Of a stretch of 19,948 bases of DNA, positions 7,792-15,836 are shown piece by piece. The stretch is from Candidatus Saccharibacteria bacterium UBA1944 (GTDB lineage: Bacteria; Patescibacteriota; Saccharimonadia; Saccharimonadales; Saccharimonadaceae). The DNA lies in contig DDEW01000019.1 in NCBI GenBank assembly GCA_002336935.1, positions 36,406 through 56,353 of the forward strand, given 5' to 3'. A program made the translations under genes and the position numbers. Every line of letters starts with the position of its first letter. The first letter of the stretch is position 1. The notes under the pieces were generated by a model, which worked only from the letters and a program-made list of their open reading frames with translations, made no database searches and had not been told where the DNA came from.

Positions 7792-8691
7792 TTAGCTAAT
7801 TTTTGTACGAGCTTTGCGAAGCAATTCTGCAAAGTTTTCATCAGATGAATCAAGCATCAGCGGACGTGGGACTTCACGATGTGACAGGGTTACTCCATTG
7901 AGCTTTTCGATACCAGCCCATAGCTCGGCAGATTGATCGAGACAGTACTGTGATAGTTTACGTGCGGCATCACTACTCTCTATAGAGGCCCATGTCTCCG
8001 GTCGACCAAATGGCTGGAAATACGGCGCTGAATAGTGTCTTCCGTCCTCTCGGTAAACGGTTCGTCCTGAGAATGGTATTCCCGCGACAAAGTCACGTTC
8101 GCATATTTCGTCAGCAACATCTTCATAGTCCACCACTGATACTACTTCGATACCTGCGTCTTCAATTTTTTTACGTCCTTCCCCAATTGCCACTGCTGCG
8201 AGCACTGCCGCTACGCGAGCACCTCGCTCCTTAAACATTTCGGCAACTTCAACAATTGCGTCACCGCTGAAGATGACATCGTCAACAAGTGTAAGTTCAT
8301 TACTGCTGTTTGCCACAATATAATCTAGTTGCTCAGGAATCGAAGGAGTGTGCGGACGCGGATGTGTACCAATACTATTAAAGTGTCGATCCACAGCGCG
8401 TGTTACTTCGAAATGTCGGGCAAAGTCATCACCAACATAAGCGCGATCGAGAGCTACCGCATCACCGCGAGTATGATTATAGAGGAGCCCCTGCAGCCCA
8501 TGGGCCAACATCTCATGCGGGAGCACTTCAGGTTCAAAGGAGTCACTTGAGGCCGCAATGTGTTCTACAAGCCCAGACTGGTAGTCGGTAAAGAATCCAT
8601 GGTCAGGTACTGCTAAACCTTTCCTGTGCCCCCATGTCTTTACCAAGTGTTCCGCGTCGCCCGATATGATGTATGGTAGTTTTTCTGCCAT
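7792..8691 (-). CDS. Phosphoribosyltransferase-like protein (paralogue of 18007-19020)
   Basis: The 299-residue protein carries the type I phosphoribosyltransferase PRPP loop as TLVDDVIFSGDAIVE (134-148): two acidic residues, then a small-residue phosphate loop. Other blocks are LDRAYVGDDFARHFEVTR (81-98) and a C-terminal YFQPFGRP (224-231). The last two blocks recur in the 18007-19020 protein, so the two are paralogues of one family. The substrate base is not identifiable; it could be a transferase, a regulator or a pyrophosphorylase-like enzyme. AGGA precedes the ATG. It is the last gene of the hisS cluster, 69 bp after the HAD gene. Confidence 0.7.
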   Translation of the reverse strand: MAEKLPYIISGDAEHLVKTWGHRKGLAVPDHGFFTDYQSGLVEHIAASSDSFEPEVLPHEMLAHGLQGLLYNHTRGDAVALDRAYVGDDFARHFEVTRAVDRHFNSIGTHPRPHTPSIPEQLDYIVANSSNELTLVDDVIFSGDAIVEVAEMFKERGARVAAVLAAVAIGEGRKKIEDAGIEVVSVVDYEDVADEICERDFVAGIPFSGRTVYREDGRHYSAPYFQPFGRPETWASIESSDAARKLSQYCLDQSAELWAGIEKLNGVTLSHREVPRPLMLDSSDENFAELLRKARTKIS

Positions 8692-8760
8692 TGTCTTCCT
8701 CGCCCCAACTGGGCATTAATTAGTTATATGTACTTTGCCTATTTATTTTCTATAATAATA

Positions 8761-9615
8761 CTATGTATTTGACTCTTTTACTAGCTGCTGTAATAATTCA
8801 CCACACCCGATAGTGAGTGGCTGGTCTGTCGTATAATCGGCAATCGCCCGGTAATCTGCAGATGCATTTGCAACGGCATAGTGAACAGCGATGTCTGATC
8901 CCACAAAATCTGTCATTGAATTACCCACCATACCAATCCTCCCAGCCTGACGATGTCGTGCAAGTGCTTTTGTCCCTGCGCGCTTTGTAGTCATAGCATC
9001 ATGCACGATATATATCCCATAATCATGACTCACGTCTTCATCTAATACCATTGTTGTTGGGTGATATTTTCTTGCCATATCCACAGCTCGTTCCAGTACT
9101 GGCGCATCCTTCGCGAACAATCCTCTCTCATCAACCCTCCCGCCATATAATGAAAAGCTAAACTCTCTCAGTGCATTTACCATAATGATCTCTTCGCCCG
9201 ATTCACCGACTACCAAGCCATCACGGATCGCACCCGGTGCATCACCAATCCATACTCGATCAGCAATTACACTCAAGGCTTCAGTGAGGTGGTACACCAT
9301 TTCACCGAGTGTTCTTGTGCGCTCATTAATCGGCAGTGCAGGCTCGCCGATTAGCGATAGTGCAGCTCCCTTTTCAACTACCATTGGTCCATTGAAGCCT
9401 AGCCGTTGCCTCCAATATTCAATACCAGCCTGAGGGGTGTCAGAACTTAAACCAAGCACCCAGCCTGCGTCAATAGCACGATGCACAGATGACAAAAACT
9501 CTCTGTTAGGCGATAGGCTGTAATGACTGTCAATGAGTGTCATATCTAAATCAAACAAGAGTAGAGCATCTTCTGGACGCGGGACAGGTTCACATCGTCT
9601 TGCCGCTGCGCTCAT
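8761..9615 (-). CDS. HAD-superfamily phosphatase (Cof / phosphoglycolate phosphatase-like)
   Basis: Predicted Mg-dependent phosphatase for a small phosphate ester. The 284 residues contain the four HAD motifs: DLDMT (22-26, nucleophile D22 and acid D24), LSSDT (56-60), Lys near 211-216 (TTKRAGTKAL), and GNSMTDF (231-237). The long segment between motifs II and III is a C2-type cap that sets substrate choice. Its ATG overlaps the TGA of the kinase-like gene (ATGA), so the two are translationally coupled. The upstream ~18 residues before the HAD core are Ala/Arg/Pro rich. Substrate unknown. Confidence 0.82.
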   Translation of the reverse strand: MSAAARRCEPVPRPEDALLLFDLDMTLIDSHYSLSPNREFLSSVHRAIDAGWVLGLSSDTPQAGIEYWRQRLGFNGPMVVEKGAALSLIGEPALPINERTRTLGEMVYHLTEALSVIADRVWIGDAPGAIRDGLVVGESGEEIIMVNALREFSFSLYGGRVDERGLFAKDAPVLERAVDMARKYHPTTMVLDEDVSHDYGIYIVHDAMTTKRAGTKALARHRQAGRIGMVGNSMTDFVGSDIAVHYAVANASADYRAIADYTTDQPLTIGCGELLQQLVKESNT

Positions 9616-10520
9616 TTTCCCAGCATCTCGTGTAGGTTATTAATCTTATACTCTGCAATCCCCACATATTTTGCTGCTCTCCCTGGCTCACGTTCAAGAC
9701 GGACGTATGCCGATAAACTATACTGTAGCGCTTCACCAAGCAGTTTTTGAGCGCTAAGCTGCTCGTCAGTCAAATGAAGCACGCATGCAATCTGTTTTAG
9801 TGTAGCGAGCATTGCGTCATTGGCGCTAACTGCCGATGGGAATTCACGGATTTCTACCGCATTCGCCCGGTACTGAGCAAGCGACGGAATAAATGTTCCT
9901 CGATACGTCTGTTGGTGCCACGGGTCAATAAACGCTGCCCGCTCACCATTTACAAAAATATTATCCGGTGTGAAGTCTTGTATCATAACCGAGCTTGTAC
10001 GGGAGGCGGATTTTTCTAGGTCAAGTTCGTCGAGCATACCTGGCAAATCGGAGCTAAATAAACCAGGTGTCATCTCATTGATTTTCTTTAGCCATGCTTT
10101 TAGTTGCGCCGTTAGCACCCTAAGTCCAGCAACTTGCTCATCTGAACTATCCTTGGCACTCTCTGTGACCATCTTTAGAATCTCTCGCATTAATACACTA
10201 TAGGCAGTATCCACTCGATCCCCGGCTAAATCGCGCACGCTCATATCGGAGCCCAAGTCAGGCATGACTATCCACCCATTCATATCATCAATATGCCATT
10301 CAATACCCTCTGGCAATATCCTACTTCCGCCGGCATCTGAAATCCCCCGGTAGCCGGTGATATTATTCGCTATCTCTTCCAATCCAGCACCACCCTCTGT
10401 TCGTTTGACTACACGGCTGTCGCAGCGATAAAGTGCTGCACCCGTTTCGCCACCTTGAATGCGTCGCGCATAATCAGGCAAAGCAAATGGCTCTAGCTGT
10501 AATTTATACCTTTCACTCAT
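9612..10520 (-). CDS. Aminoglycoside-phosphotransferase/protein-kinase-fold enzyme
   Basis: A small-molecule kinase of the APH/choline kinase type is the best reading. In 302 residues there is an invariant-Lys candidate in RVVKRT (36-41), a catalytic loop QDFTPDNIFVN (181-191, D182 base and N187), and a metal-binding Asp in AFIDPW (D199). The Gly-rich loop is poorly defined (IQGGETGAALY, 21-31). Both ends overlap neighbouring HAD genes by four bases (ATGA), so the kinase and two phosphatases are made together; opposing kinase/phosphatase steps on one metabolite are a reasonable guess. Antibiotic resistance is unlikely from context. Fold call moderate, substrate unknown. Confidence 0.68.
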   Translation of the reverse strand: MSERYKLQLEPFALPDYARRIQGGETGAALYRCDSRVVKRTEGGAGLEEIANNITGYRGISDAGGSRILPEGIEWHIDDMNGWIVMPDLGSDMSVRDLAGDRVDTAYSVLMREILKMVTESAKDSSDEQVAGLRVLTAQLKAWLKKINEMTPGLFSSDLPGMLDELDLEKSASRTSSVMIQDFTPDNIFVNGERAAFIDPWHQQTYRGTFIPSLAQYRANAVEIREFPSAVSANDAMLATLKQIACVLHLTDEQLSAQKLLGEALQYSLSAYVRLEREPGRAAKYVGIAEYKINNLHEMLGK

Positions 10521-11386
10521 ACATCAGTAGCCTTGCGGATGTGCTCAAGAATGTCTTTAACGCCTTTAGTTATAGGCTCCTCGGATACATACACTGCGCT
10601 CTTTTTTGCTAATTCCATAGCATTGTTCACTGCATAAAATGTACCGATATCCTTCATCATTTCAGCATCGCCAACTTCGTTCCCTATACCAATAATCCGC
10701 GCACCTTTGTAATGCTTTGCTACAAAAACGAGCGCCTGCCGTTTTGATGCATCGTTTGAGTATGCCAGTATATTCGAAAACTCATACCCACGAGTAACCA
10801 AAAAATCATTGTCCGCCGCCCATTTCGAAATCCCATCACAAAGTTCATCAACTAGCTCATGACTTGCGTGCTTTAGGTTTTTCCCATCAGAGATCATGAC
10901 ATGAATACTCACCGTATAACGCCGAAAATGGTTGCTTGCAAACACAATGGTCCCTTTGGGATAAACCGTCCGCTCGGTATCATTCTTTGACAACAACTCC
11001 ACAGTGTCGGTATCACACCACACCCATTGATCCTTATAATGTGTGGCAAGAAGGTGCTTTAGCCGGTTCTCAAAGAGTACTTTTACCGTGCTCATGTGGG
11101 CTGCTACTTTTTTCGGCACCAATGGCTTTGGTGATCGATCTTTAAGCGACGCAAAGAAAACACCGTTCTCAGCAATCAGCGGACCCATTATGGCAAACTG
11201 CTCAGCAACTGGCACAATATCCTCAAGGGATCGATTAGAGTTGAGGGCAAACATATACCCACATTGTTGCATTTCTTGAATCAGCGCTGGCAGCGAGTTG
11301 CAATTTACGCGATAAGATGAATCAAGTAATGTGCCATCAATGTCCAGCAATACGATCTTTTTCGTAGCTACCGTATTTTTTGTCAT
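10517..11386 (-). CDS. HAD-superfamily phosphatase, Cof subfamily
   Basis: Second HAD hydrolase of the cluster, 289 residues, with DIDGT (15-19; D15 and D17), NSNRS (49-53), Lys in NDASKRQAL (K215) and GNEVGDAEM (235-243). The ~120-residue C2 cap lies between motifs II and III. It resembles the other HAD here in the block following motif II (GPLIAEN versus GPMVVEK), so the two may be old duplicates with different caps. It starts 11 bp after the hisS stop, with no clear Shine-Dalgarno site, and its stop overlaps the kinase start. Likely sugar- or nucleotide-phosphate phosphatase; specificity not readable. Confidence 0.85.
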   Translation of the reverse strand: MTKNTVATKKIVLLDIDGTLLDSSYRVNCNSLPALIQEMQQCGYMFALNSNRSLEDIVPVAEQFAIMGPLIAENGVFFASLKDRSPKPLVPKKVAAHMSTVKVLFENRLKHLLATHYKDQWVWCDTDTVELLSKNDTERTVYPKGTIVFASNHFRRYTVSIHVMISDGKNLKHASHELVDELCDGISKWAADNDFLVTRGYEFSNILAYSNDASKRQALVFVAKHYKGARIIGIGNEVGDAEMMKDIGTFYAVNNAMELAKKSAVYVSEEPITKGVKDILEHIRKATDV

Positions 11387-11397
11387 AGTATTACTAA

Positions 11398-12705
11398 TTA
11401 CCGAAGTACTCCCTTCACTAGTTGGTCTACAGAGATTTGTACAGAATCTCCTGTTTCCATCTTCTTGACAGTGAGTTTTCCAGAAGCAATCTCGTCGTCG
11501 CCAATTATCACCACTGTCCTGCAGCCCATCCTGTCGGCATATTTCATTTTTTTCTTCATCGTCACGGGTTCGGTATACACAATCACAGGCACACCTTTGG
11601 CACGAAGGGTCGATGCGACTTCAAGCGCTCGCGGTACCTGCCCATATCCGAACGGCATTACTATCACATCGGCCAAGCTCTGCTTTGACGGCGTAATCAC
11701 ACCAGCTTCACGGAGTTTATAAAACAAGCGAGACAAGCCAATAGAAATACCCACACCCGTGAGCTTAGTATTTGTGTAGTGACTCGCTAGGTCATCGTAG
11801 CGGCCACCGGAACACACGCTTCCTACGCCAGGCAGGTCATTGAGAATTGTTTCGTATACCGTACCGGTGTAGTAGTCTAATCCACGTGCAATCCGAAGGT
11901 CAATTTTGAAGCGCTTCTCGGGGACGCCCATCGTGCGAAGTGCTGCTACAAGTGTACGGAGTTTGGCGACGCCATCATCAAATGCCTCCGACCGAACACC
12001 AAGTGCCGCCAGCTTGTCAAGCACCTCATCGTTCGTACCGCTAATTGCAGTAAATGCAAGCACTTGGTCGACTTGCTTCTTATCTAGTCCAATCGATGAT
12101 AGTTCGCTAACTAGCTCCTCACGAGTAATCTTTTCCATTTTATCTATAGTACGTAGCACTTCTGCAGAAACGTCTTTCAGCCCAATGCCTTCAAAAAATC
12201 CATTTAGCACGAGCCGGTTGTTGATACGAATAGTGAATTCACCAAACCCAAACTTCTCAAAAATCTCGTTTATAACAGCTGGAAACTCAGCGTCGATAAT
12301 TGTGCTATCTGAACCAATCACATCAATGTCGCACTGGTAAAACTCTCGGAACCGCCCAGCCTGCGCACGTTCGGCACGGTGAACCTTTCCTATGTGGTAG
12401 CGGCGAAATGGAAAGACAAGATCGTTTTCATGTTCAGCGGAGTAGCGAGCAAGCGGTACCGTCAAATCGAAGCGAAGGCTAAGGTCATTACGACCACGAG
12501 TGAAGCGATAAATTTGCTGTTCTGTTTCACCGCCGCCCTTGGCCAGCAACACTTCTGATAGTTCGATGTCGGGTGTATCAATCGGTGAATACCCGTACTT
12601 CTCGTAAGTGGAGCGGACGATATCCATTAAACGATTAAACTCTATTTGCTCAGCGGGGAGATACTCTCCAAAACCGCTAGGCGTTCGTGGGATTACTTTT
12701 ACCAC
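11398..12705 (-). CDS. hisS: Histidyl-tRNA synthetase
   Basis: Charges tRNA-His with histidine. The 435-residue class II synthetase has motif 2 (YHIGKVHRAERAQAGRFREF), the histidine-specific loops LRFDLTVPLARY and RGLDYYTGTVYE, motif 3 (GVGISIGLSRLF), and a C-terminal anticodon-binding domain (DVIVMPFGYGQ onward). Full length and intact catalytic loops exclude the HisZ regulatory paralogue. I chose GTG 12703-12705 with AGGAG 7 bp upstream, giving the usual short lead before IPRTPSGFGEYLP. An in-frame GTG at 12750 with GGGGAGG just upstream would add 15 residues. Unlike hisG it has no T-box. It heads the HAD/kinase/HAD/PRTase cluster. Confidence 0.95.
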   Translation of the reverse strand: MVKVIPRTPSGFGEYLPAEQIEFNRLMDIVRSTYEKYGYSPIDTPDIELSEVLLAKGGGETEQQIYRFTRGRNDLSLRFDLTVPLARYSAEHENDLVFPFRRYHIGKVHRAERAQAGRFREFYQCDIDVIGSDSTIIDAEFPAVINEIFEKFGFGEFTIRINNRLVLNGFFEGIGLKDVSAEVLRTIDKMEKITREELVSELSSIGLDKKQVDQVLAFTAISGTNDEVLDKLAALGVRSEAFDDGVAKLRTLVAALRTMGVPEKRFKIDLRIARGLDYYTGTVYETILNDLPGVGSVCSGGRYDDLASHYTNTKLTGVGISIGLSRLFYKLREAGVITPSKQSLADVIVMPFGYGQVPRALEVASTLRAKGVPVIVYTEPVTMKKKMKYADRMGCRTVVIIGDDEIASGKLTVKKMETGDSVQISVDQLVKGVLR

Positions 12706-12786
12706 TTGTTTTCTCCTATTATGCTCGCTGTTATTACTTCTATTAAACACTAGTCCTCCCCTGTTGCATAGAGCATTTCTACATTT

Positions 12787-12817
12787 TTATTACATATATT
12801 GCAATTATATGTAATAA
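12787..12817. promoter_or_regulatory. Perfect 12-bp inverted repeat between hisS and divergent gene
   Basis: TTATTACATATA and its exact complement flank a 7-bp centre (TTGCAAT). The dyad sits in the AT-rich divergent intergenic region and ends about 20 bp before the + strand start codon. It is placed where an operator for a dimeric regulator would control both directions. No textbook -35/-10 pair is visible on either strand. Confidence 0.5.
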
Positions 12818-12838
12818 TATGAATCATTAAGGAGCCCC

Positions 12839-13804
12839 ATGGACGTTCGCGAAGCCACCCACCAGTATGACGCCGCTTTTGTTAGCTCTATCCGCACATA
12901 TGGCAACTTAGGGCCATTTCGACCAAAGAACCGTGCAGATTTTAAAGGTGTACGGCTATTTGATATGTTGTTGCGGCCAAACCAAGTGGTGTGTGGCTCG
13001 ACGGTGCGCGCAGGTGACCCAGACGGATCATTGTATGGTAACTGGGGCGTCATCATTGGTGAGGGCGCTATTCAACAAGCTTTTCCCTACGATGCCGCAT
13101 CTTATGTAATCGACGGTAGGGCAATTTCACCCTACGGCTGGCGCAATGATGGCATTTCCGTAGAATCCCAAGTAGAGCGTGCTATTAACTACCGCTCAGG
13201 CCATAATGAAGTCGACATTGCACTAGGGGAAACATCGATTGCCGGCATCTTCATTGGTGATCATCCGGGTGGCGTGGATGGCATTGATTTGCCCAGCGAC
13301 GAAGTACTTGAAATGATTTCACCACTCGCGCTCCCTACATACCGTCTGCGCGAAGGGCGCTTTTATGCTATGAATTCTCACGGACATTTCAACACAGCGC
13401 CGACACGCCCCAGTAGTCTCATCACGCACCATGCGGTGATTACCGATGATCTAAAGCAAACTCTTACACTAGAGCTGGCAAACCGGCTCGTATTGCCACC
13501 ACGCAACAGCATTTCTGCCGGATGGCAAGCTGGCGTCATGGAACACGATTCGCCCCAGCCACAGTTCTCGCACGAGATGCTTCAACATATGCGAAGCGAA
13601 AAAATTGATCATCGGTATTTTGGCTCTATGGCAGTCTATGCTGCAAAGTATACCGACTTATTCGCATATGCCTGTTTTGAAGAAGACATCTACACACGAC
13701 TAAGGAATCGTGTCCTTCCTGATGGTCTACTCGCAGCTTCAGAGGATGACATCGCGCATTATTTGGCGCATGGCACTACTCCGGGATACCTTGGTAAGAT
13801 TTAG
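12839..13804 (+). CDS. Hypothetical protein, unknown family
   Basis: The 321-residue soluble protein has no motif I can name. Notable blocks are GDPDGSLYGNWGVIIGEG (59-76), ISPYGWRNDGIS (96-107) and NEVDIALGETS in the first half, rich in Gly, Asp, Trp and His. AAGGAG stands four bases before the ATG. There is no signal peptide or membrane helix. It is transcribed divergently from hisS across a palindrome, and its stop codon overlaps that of the convergent LOG-family gene. The conserved-looking Gly/Asp/His/Trp clusters suggest an enzyme, but that is inference. The opposite-strand frame 12805-13056 is a shadow. Confidence 0.7.
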   Translation: MDVREATHQYDAAFVSSIRTYGNLGPFRPKNRADFKGVRLFDMLLRPNQVVCGSTVRAGDPDGSLYGNWGVIIGEGAIQQAFPYDAASYVIDGRAISPYGWRNDGISVESQVERAINYRSGHNEVDIALGETSIAGIFIGDHPGGVDGIDLPSDEVLEMISPLALPTYRLREGRFYAMNSHGHFNTAPTRPSSLITHHAVITDDLKQTLTLELANRLVLPPRNSISAGWQAGVMEHDSPQPQFSHEMLQHMRSEKIDHRYFGSMAVYAAKYTDLFAYACFEEDIYTRLRNRVLPDGLLAASEDDIAHYLAHGTTPGYLGKI

Positions 13805-14352
13805 CTTTCTTCTTCCTTTTTGCGATATTCGGCCGCTTCGCGGAGTGCTATTTCTACTGCTTCGGCTGCTGTTGATGCCCCAAACGTGAATCGACGCTTG
13901 CGATCATCAAGGTACGTATCAGCGAGCTTCTCACTCCAACCACCAACACCCTTCATTGCAACCATCGGTATATCACCCTGGTAAGCTACGGCTAATTCAG
14001 TCAGTGTCCCTGATCCACCACTCACCGCAATCACTGCATCACACGAAAGCACCAATGCCATTTCGCGACCACCACCGCGCTCCAATCCCGACGCTACAAT
14101 AAAATCTGCATCGTTGCGTTCCCAGACTTTTTTACCCTTACCATAGGTTATACCAACCGTAAGCCCACCAGCAGACTTTGCGCCGCGGCATGCAGCCGTA
14201 GAAAGTGAATCGCTGTCCTTTTCTGCACCAAATACTAGTGTGGCTCCGTTTTCCGCAAGTAGCTTCCCTATATCTTCAGCAAGCTTCTGAACCTCATCGC
14301 TATAGTCTAAATCTGCCGCCGATCCCATGACGCCAATTTGTAGTTTTCGCAT
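13801..14352 (-). CDS. LOG-family Rossmann protein (TIGR00725-like)
   Basis: The 183-residue protein has a Rossmann start KLQIGVMGS and the family phosphate-binding block SGGSGTLTEL (111-120), equivalent to PGGxGTxxE of LOG proteins. Some LOG proteins release cytokinin bases from ribose monophosphates and others cleave nucleotide monophosphates; members close to this one are uncharacterised. I chose ATG 14350-14352, preceded by GGAGGA; longer frames upstream run into hisI. It lies 28 bp behind hisI, so the two are probably co-transcribed, which hints at a ribose-phosphate or nucleotide substrate (inference). Its TAA shares bases with the TAG of the convergent gene. Confidence 0.8.
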   Translation of the reverse strand: MRKLQIGVMGSAADLDYSDEVQKLAEDIGKLLAENGATLVFGAEKDSDSLSTAACRGAKSAGGLTVGITYGKGKKVWERNDADFIVASGLERGGGREMALVLSCDAVIAVSGGSGTLTELAVAYQGDIPMVAMKGVGGWSEKLADTYLDDRKRRFTFGASTAAEAVEIALREAAEYRKKEEES

Positions 14353-14380
14353 ATGTCCTCCATTCCTACTATTACCTTTA

Positions 14381-14713
14381 TTATACAGCCGTTTCTTCCT
14401 TAGTGTAGAAACAGCTCTTTTGACCTGTATGACAGCAGGCACCATCGCCGCCTAGACGCGCCACCACAAGGACAGAATCGTTATCACAATCGGTATATAC
14501 TGATACAACTTTTAGGGTGTTTCCCGATGTTTCACCCTTCGTCCACAGGGCCTGCCGAGTGCGACTCCAAAATGTCACCCGCCCAGACGATAGCGTCTTT
14601 TTATAGGCATCTTGGTTCATAAACCCAAGCATCAGCACTTCTTTTGTGTCTATGTCCTGCACCACTGCGGGTACAAGCCCGTTCATTTTTTCAAAATCAA
14701 GTGTTTTCATCAT
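14381..14713 (-). CDS. hisI: Phosphoribosyl-AMP cyclohydrolase
   Basis: Third enzyme of histidine biosynthesis: opens the adenine ring of phosphoribosyl-AMP to give ProFAR. The 110-residue monofunctional protein has WTKGETSGN, the metal-binding DCDNDS and the zinc-binding CHTGQKSCF; it is not fused to HisE, which is encoded separately. The start is ATG ATG with TATAAT only six bases upstream of the first ATG, and AAGGAG lies 13 bp away, too far for a good ribosome site, so a leaderless transcript is possible. A LOG-family gene follows on the same strand. Divergent from the 14784 gene. Confidence 0.93.
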   Translation of the reverse strand: MMKTLDFEKMNGLVPAVVQDIDTKEVLMLGFMNQDAYKKTLSSGRVTFWSRTRQALWTKGETSGNTLKVVSVYTDCDNDSVLVVARLGGDGACCHTGQKSCFYTKEETAV

Positions 14714-14730
14714 TTCTTATTATATGCTCC

Positions 14731-14759
14731 TTGCATCATATAATTAATTAGTATTTAAT
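14731..14759 (+). promoter_or_regulatory. Possible promoter of the 14784 gene
   Basis: TTGCAT (14731-14736) and TTTAAT (14754-14759) are 17 bp apart and read toward the + strand gene. Several TATAAT-like strings occur in this AT-rich divergent region, so the choice is uncertain. Confidence 0.4.
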
Positions 14760-14783
14760 ATAGCTAAGTAATCGGAGATAGTT

Positions 14784-15539
14784 ATGTCACTGCCAGATCG
14801 TCATTATCATATGCCAGTCGGACCATCAATCGAAATGTCTTCGCAGGACCAACTTTCTCATTCAGTTGAAGCTGCTCGTCAAGCTACTGCAGATAAAATT
14901 CAATCGTTTTTACAAGCAAATGGTATTCGCTATGTGATTGCACTGATTGGCGACTCAGCAACCGAGGGGCCTATTGCCGAACGAAACCGTACTATCATCA
15001 CCGACTTCTTTGATGGCCTCATGGCTCCCGAACAATACGCTATTCAGACGGGCGGGACTCAGGGCGGAGTTCCTGAAATTGGTACACTCCTCGCCAAAGA
15101 ACGCTCGTTGCCAACCATTGGCGTGTACCCTGGTGCTGTACGTAAATATGCACTAGAAGATTCAGCTGATTTAGTGATCGAAACACCTGATATACTGTAT
15201 GGTCGTACATCATTTGGCTCCGAAACCCCAACATTTGTTAATTTACTGGATGGTGCAGTCGTGCTTGGTGGTAGTTATGGTACCCGGGTAGAAGTGTCTA
15301 CCATTTTGCGGACCAATAAATCGCGTCAAGATGCGCTGCGCAGCTCGCCCGCTGATGCTACGCTCCCTCGCCCGATCTACCTTGCGCCTATCAACGGTAC
15401 CGGCAGGGTAGCTGAAGAGCTAGTGGGGATGCCGCTCTACGAGGACGTGGGTGATTGTTTTCCGACGCCCCGCGGCCGCATCACTTCTGGGCTTGGGGCT
15501 GCGGCGTTTATCAACCAAAAGTTGCCGCCAATACGCTAA
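14784..15539 (+). CDS. LOG/SLOG-like Rossmann-fold protein
   Basis: The 251-residue protein has a Rossmann-type start RYVIALIGDSATEG (49-62), a Gly-rich turn QTGGTQGGVPE (88-98) and LGGSYGTRVE (161-170), the counterpart of the LOG PGGxGTxxE motif. This architecture resembles the LOG/SLOG superfamily, whose members bind or cleave nucleotide derivatives. It has an extended N-terminus (about 45 residues) and an unassigned ~70-residue C-terminal part. CGGAGA precedes the ATG by about eight bases. It is divergent from hisI and convergent with hisE (one base between stops). Activity unknown; superfamily assignment moderate. Confidence 0.62.
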   Translation: MSLPDRHYHMPVGPSIEMSSQDQLSHSVEAARQATADKIQSFLQANGIRYVIALIGDSATEGPIAERNRTIITDFFDGLMAPEQYAIQTGGTQGGVPEIGTLLAKERSLPTIGVYPGAVRKYALEDSADLVIETPDILYGRTSFGSETPTFVNLLDGAVVLGGSYGTRVEVSTILRTNKSRQDALRSSPADATLPRPIYLAPINGTGRVAEELVGMPLYEDVGDCFPTPRGRITSGLGAAAFINQKLPPIR

Positions 15540-15540
15540 G

Positions 15541-15828
15541 CTAACGAGTTTTTTCGGCATGACGCTTCTCCAATTCTTCCTCGATTTCATTAATCGTTAT
15601 GTTTTTGTCGACCATCAATACGAGTAAATGGTAGTACAGGTCTGCAACCTCGCCCACAAGAAGTGTGGTGTTGTTGTTTTTTGAAGCAATCACTACCTCT
15701 ACCGCTTCTTCCCCGACCTTTTGTGCAATTCTGTCGCCGCCACTTGCAAAGAGCGAAGCCGTGTATGATGACGGCGTACTCTGCGCTTGGCGCTGTTTAA
15801 TGATGCTATATAACTCTTGTATCGTCAT
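15541..15828 (-). CDS. hisE: Phosphoribosyl-ATP pyrophosphohydrolase
   Basis: Second step of histidine synthesis: hydrolyses phosphoribosyl-ATP to phosphoribosyl-AMP and pyrophosphate. The 95-residue protein is an all-alpha MazG-like NTP pyrophosphatase with KVGEEAVEVVIASK, where the Glu residues bind Mg, and EVADLYYHLLVLM. AGGAGG overlaps the hisG stop codon and precedes the ATG, so hisG and hisE form one operon under the T-box. The gene is separate from hisI, unlike the HisIE fusion of enterobacteria. Confidence 0.93.
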   Translation of the reverse strand: MTIQELYSIIKQRQAQSTPSSYTASLFASGGDRIAQKVGEEAVEVVIASKNNNTTLLVGEVADLYYHLLVLMVDKNITINEIEEELEKRHAEKTR

Positions 15829-15836
15829 AACACCTC

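Noticed and set aside
9612..10520. Antibiotic-resistance aminoglycoside phosphotransferase
   Set aside because: Only the kinase fold is supported; the gene is embedded by overlaps between two HAD phosphatase genes and has no mobile-element context.
11398..12705. HisZ, the synthetase-like regulatory subunit of short HisG
   Set aside because: The protein has intact catalytic loops and an anticodon-binding domain, and the HisG here is the long form with its own regulatory domain.
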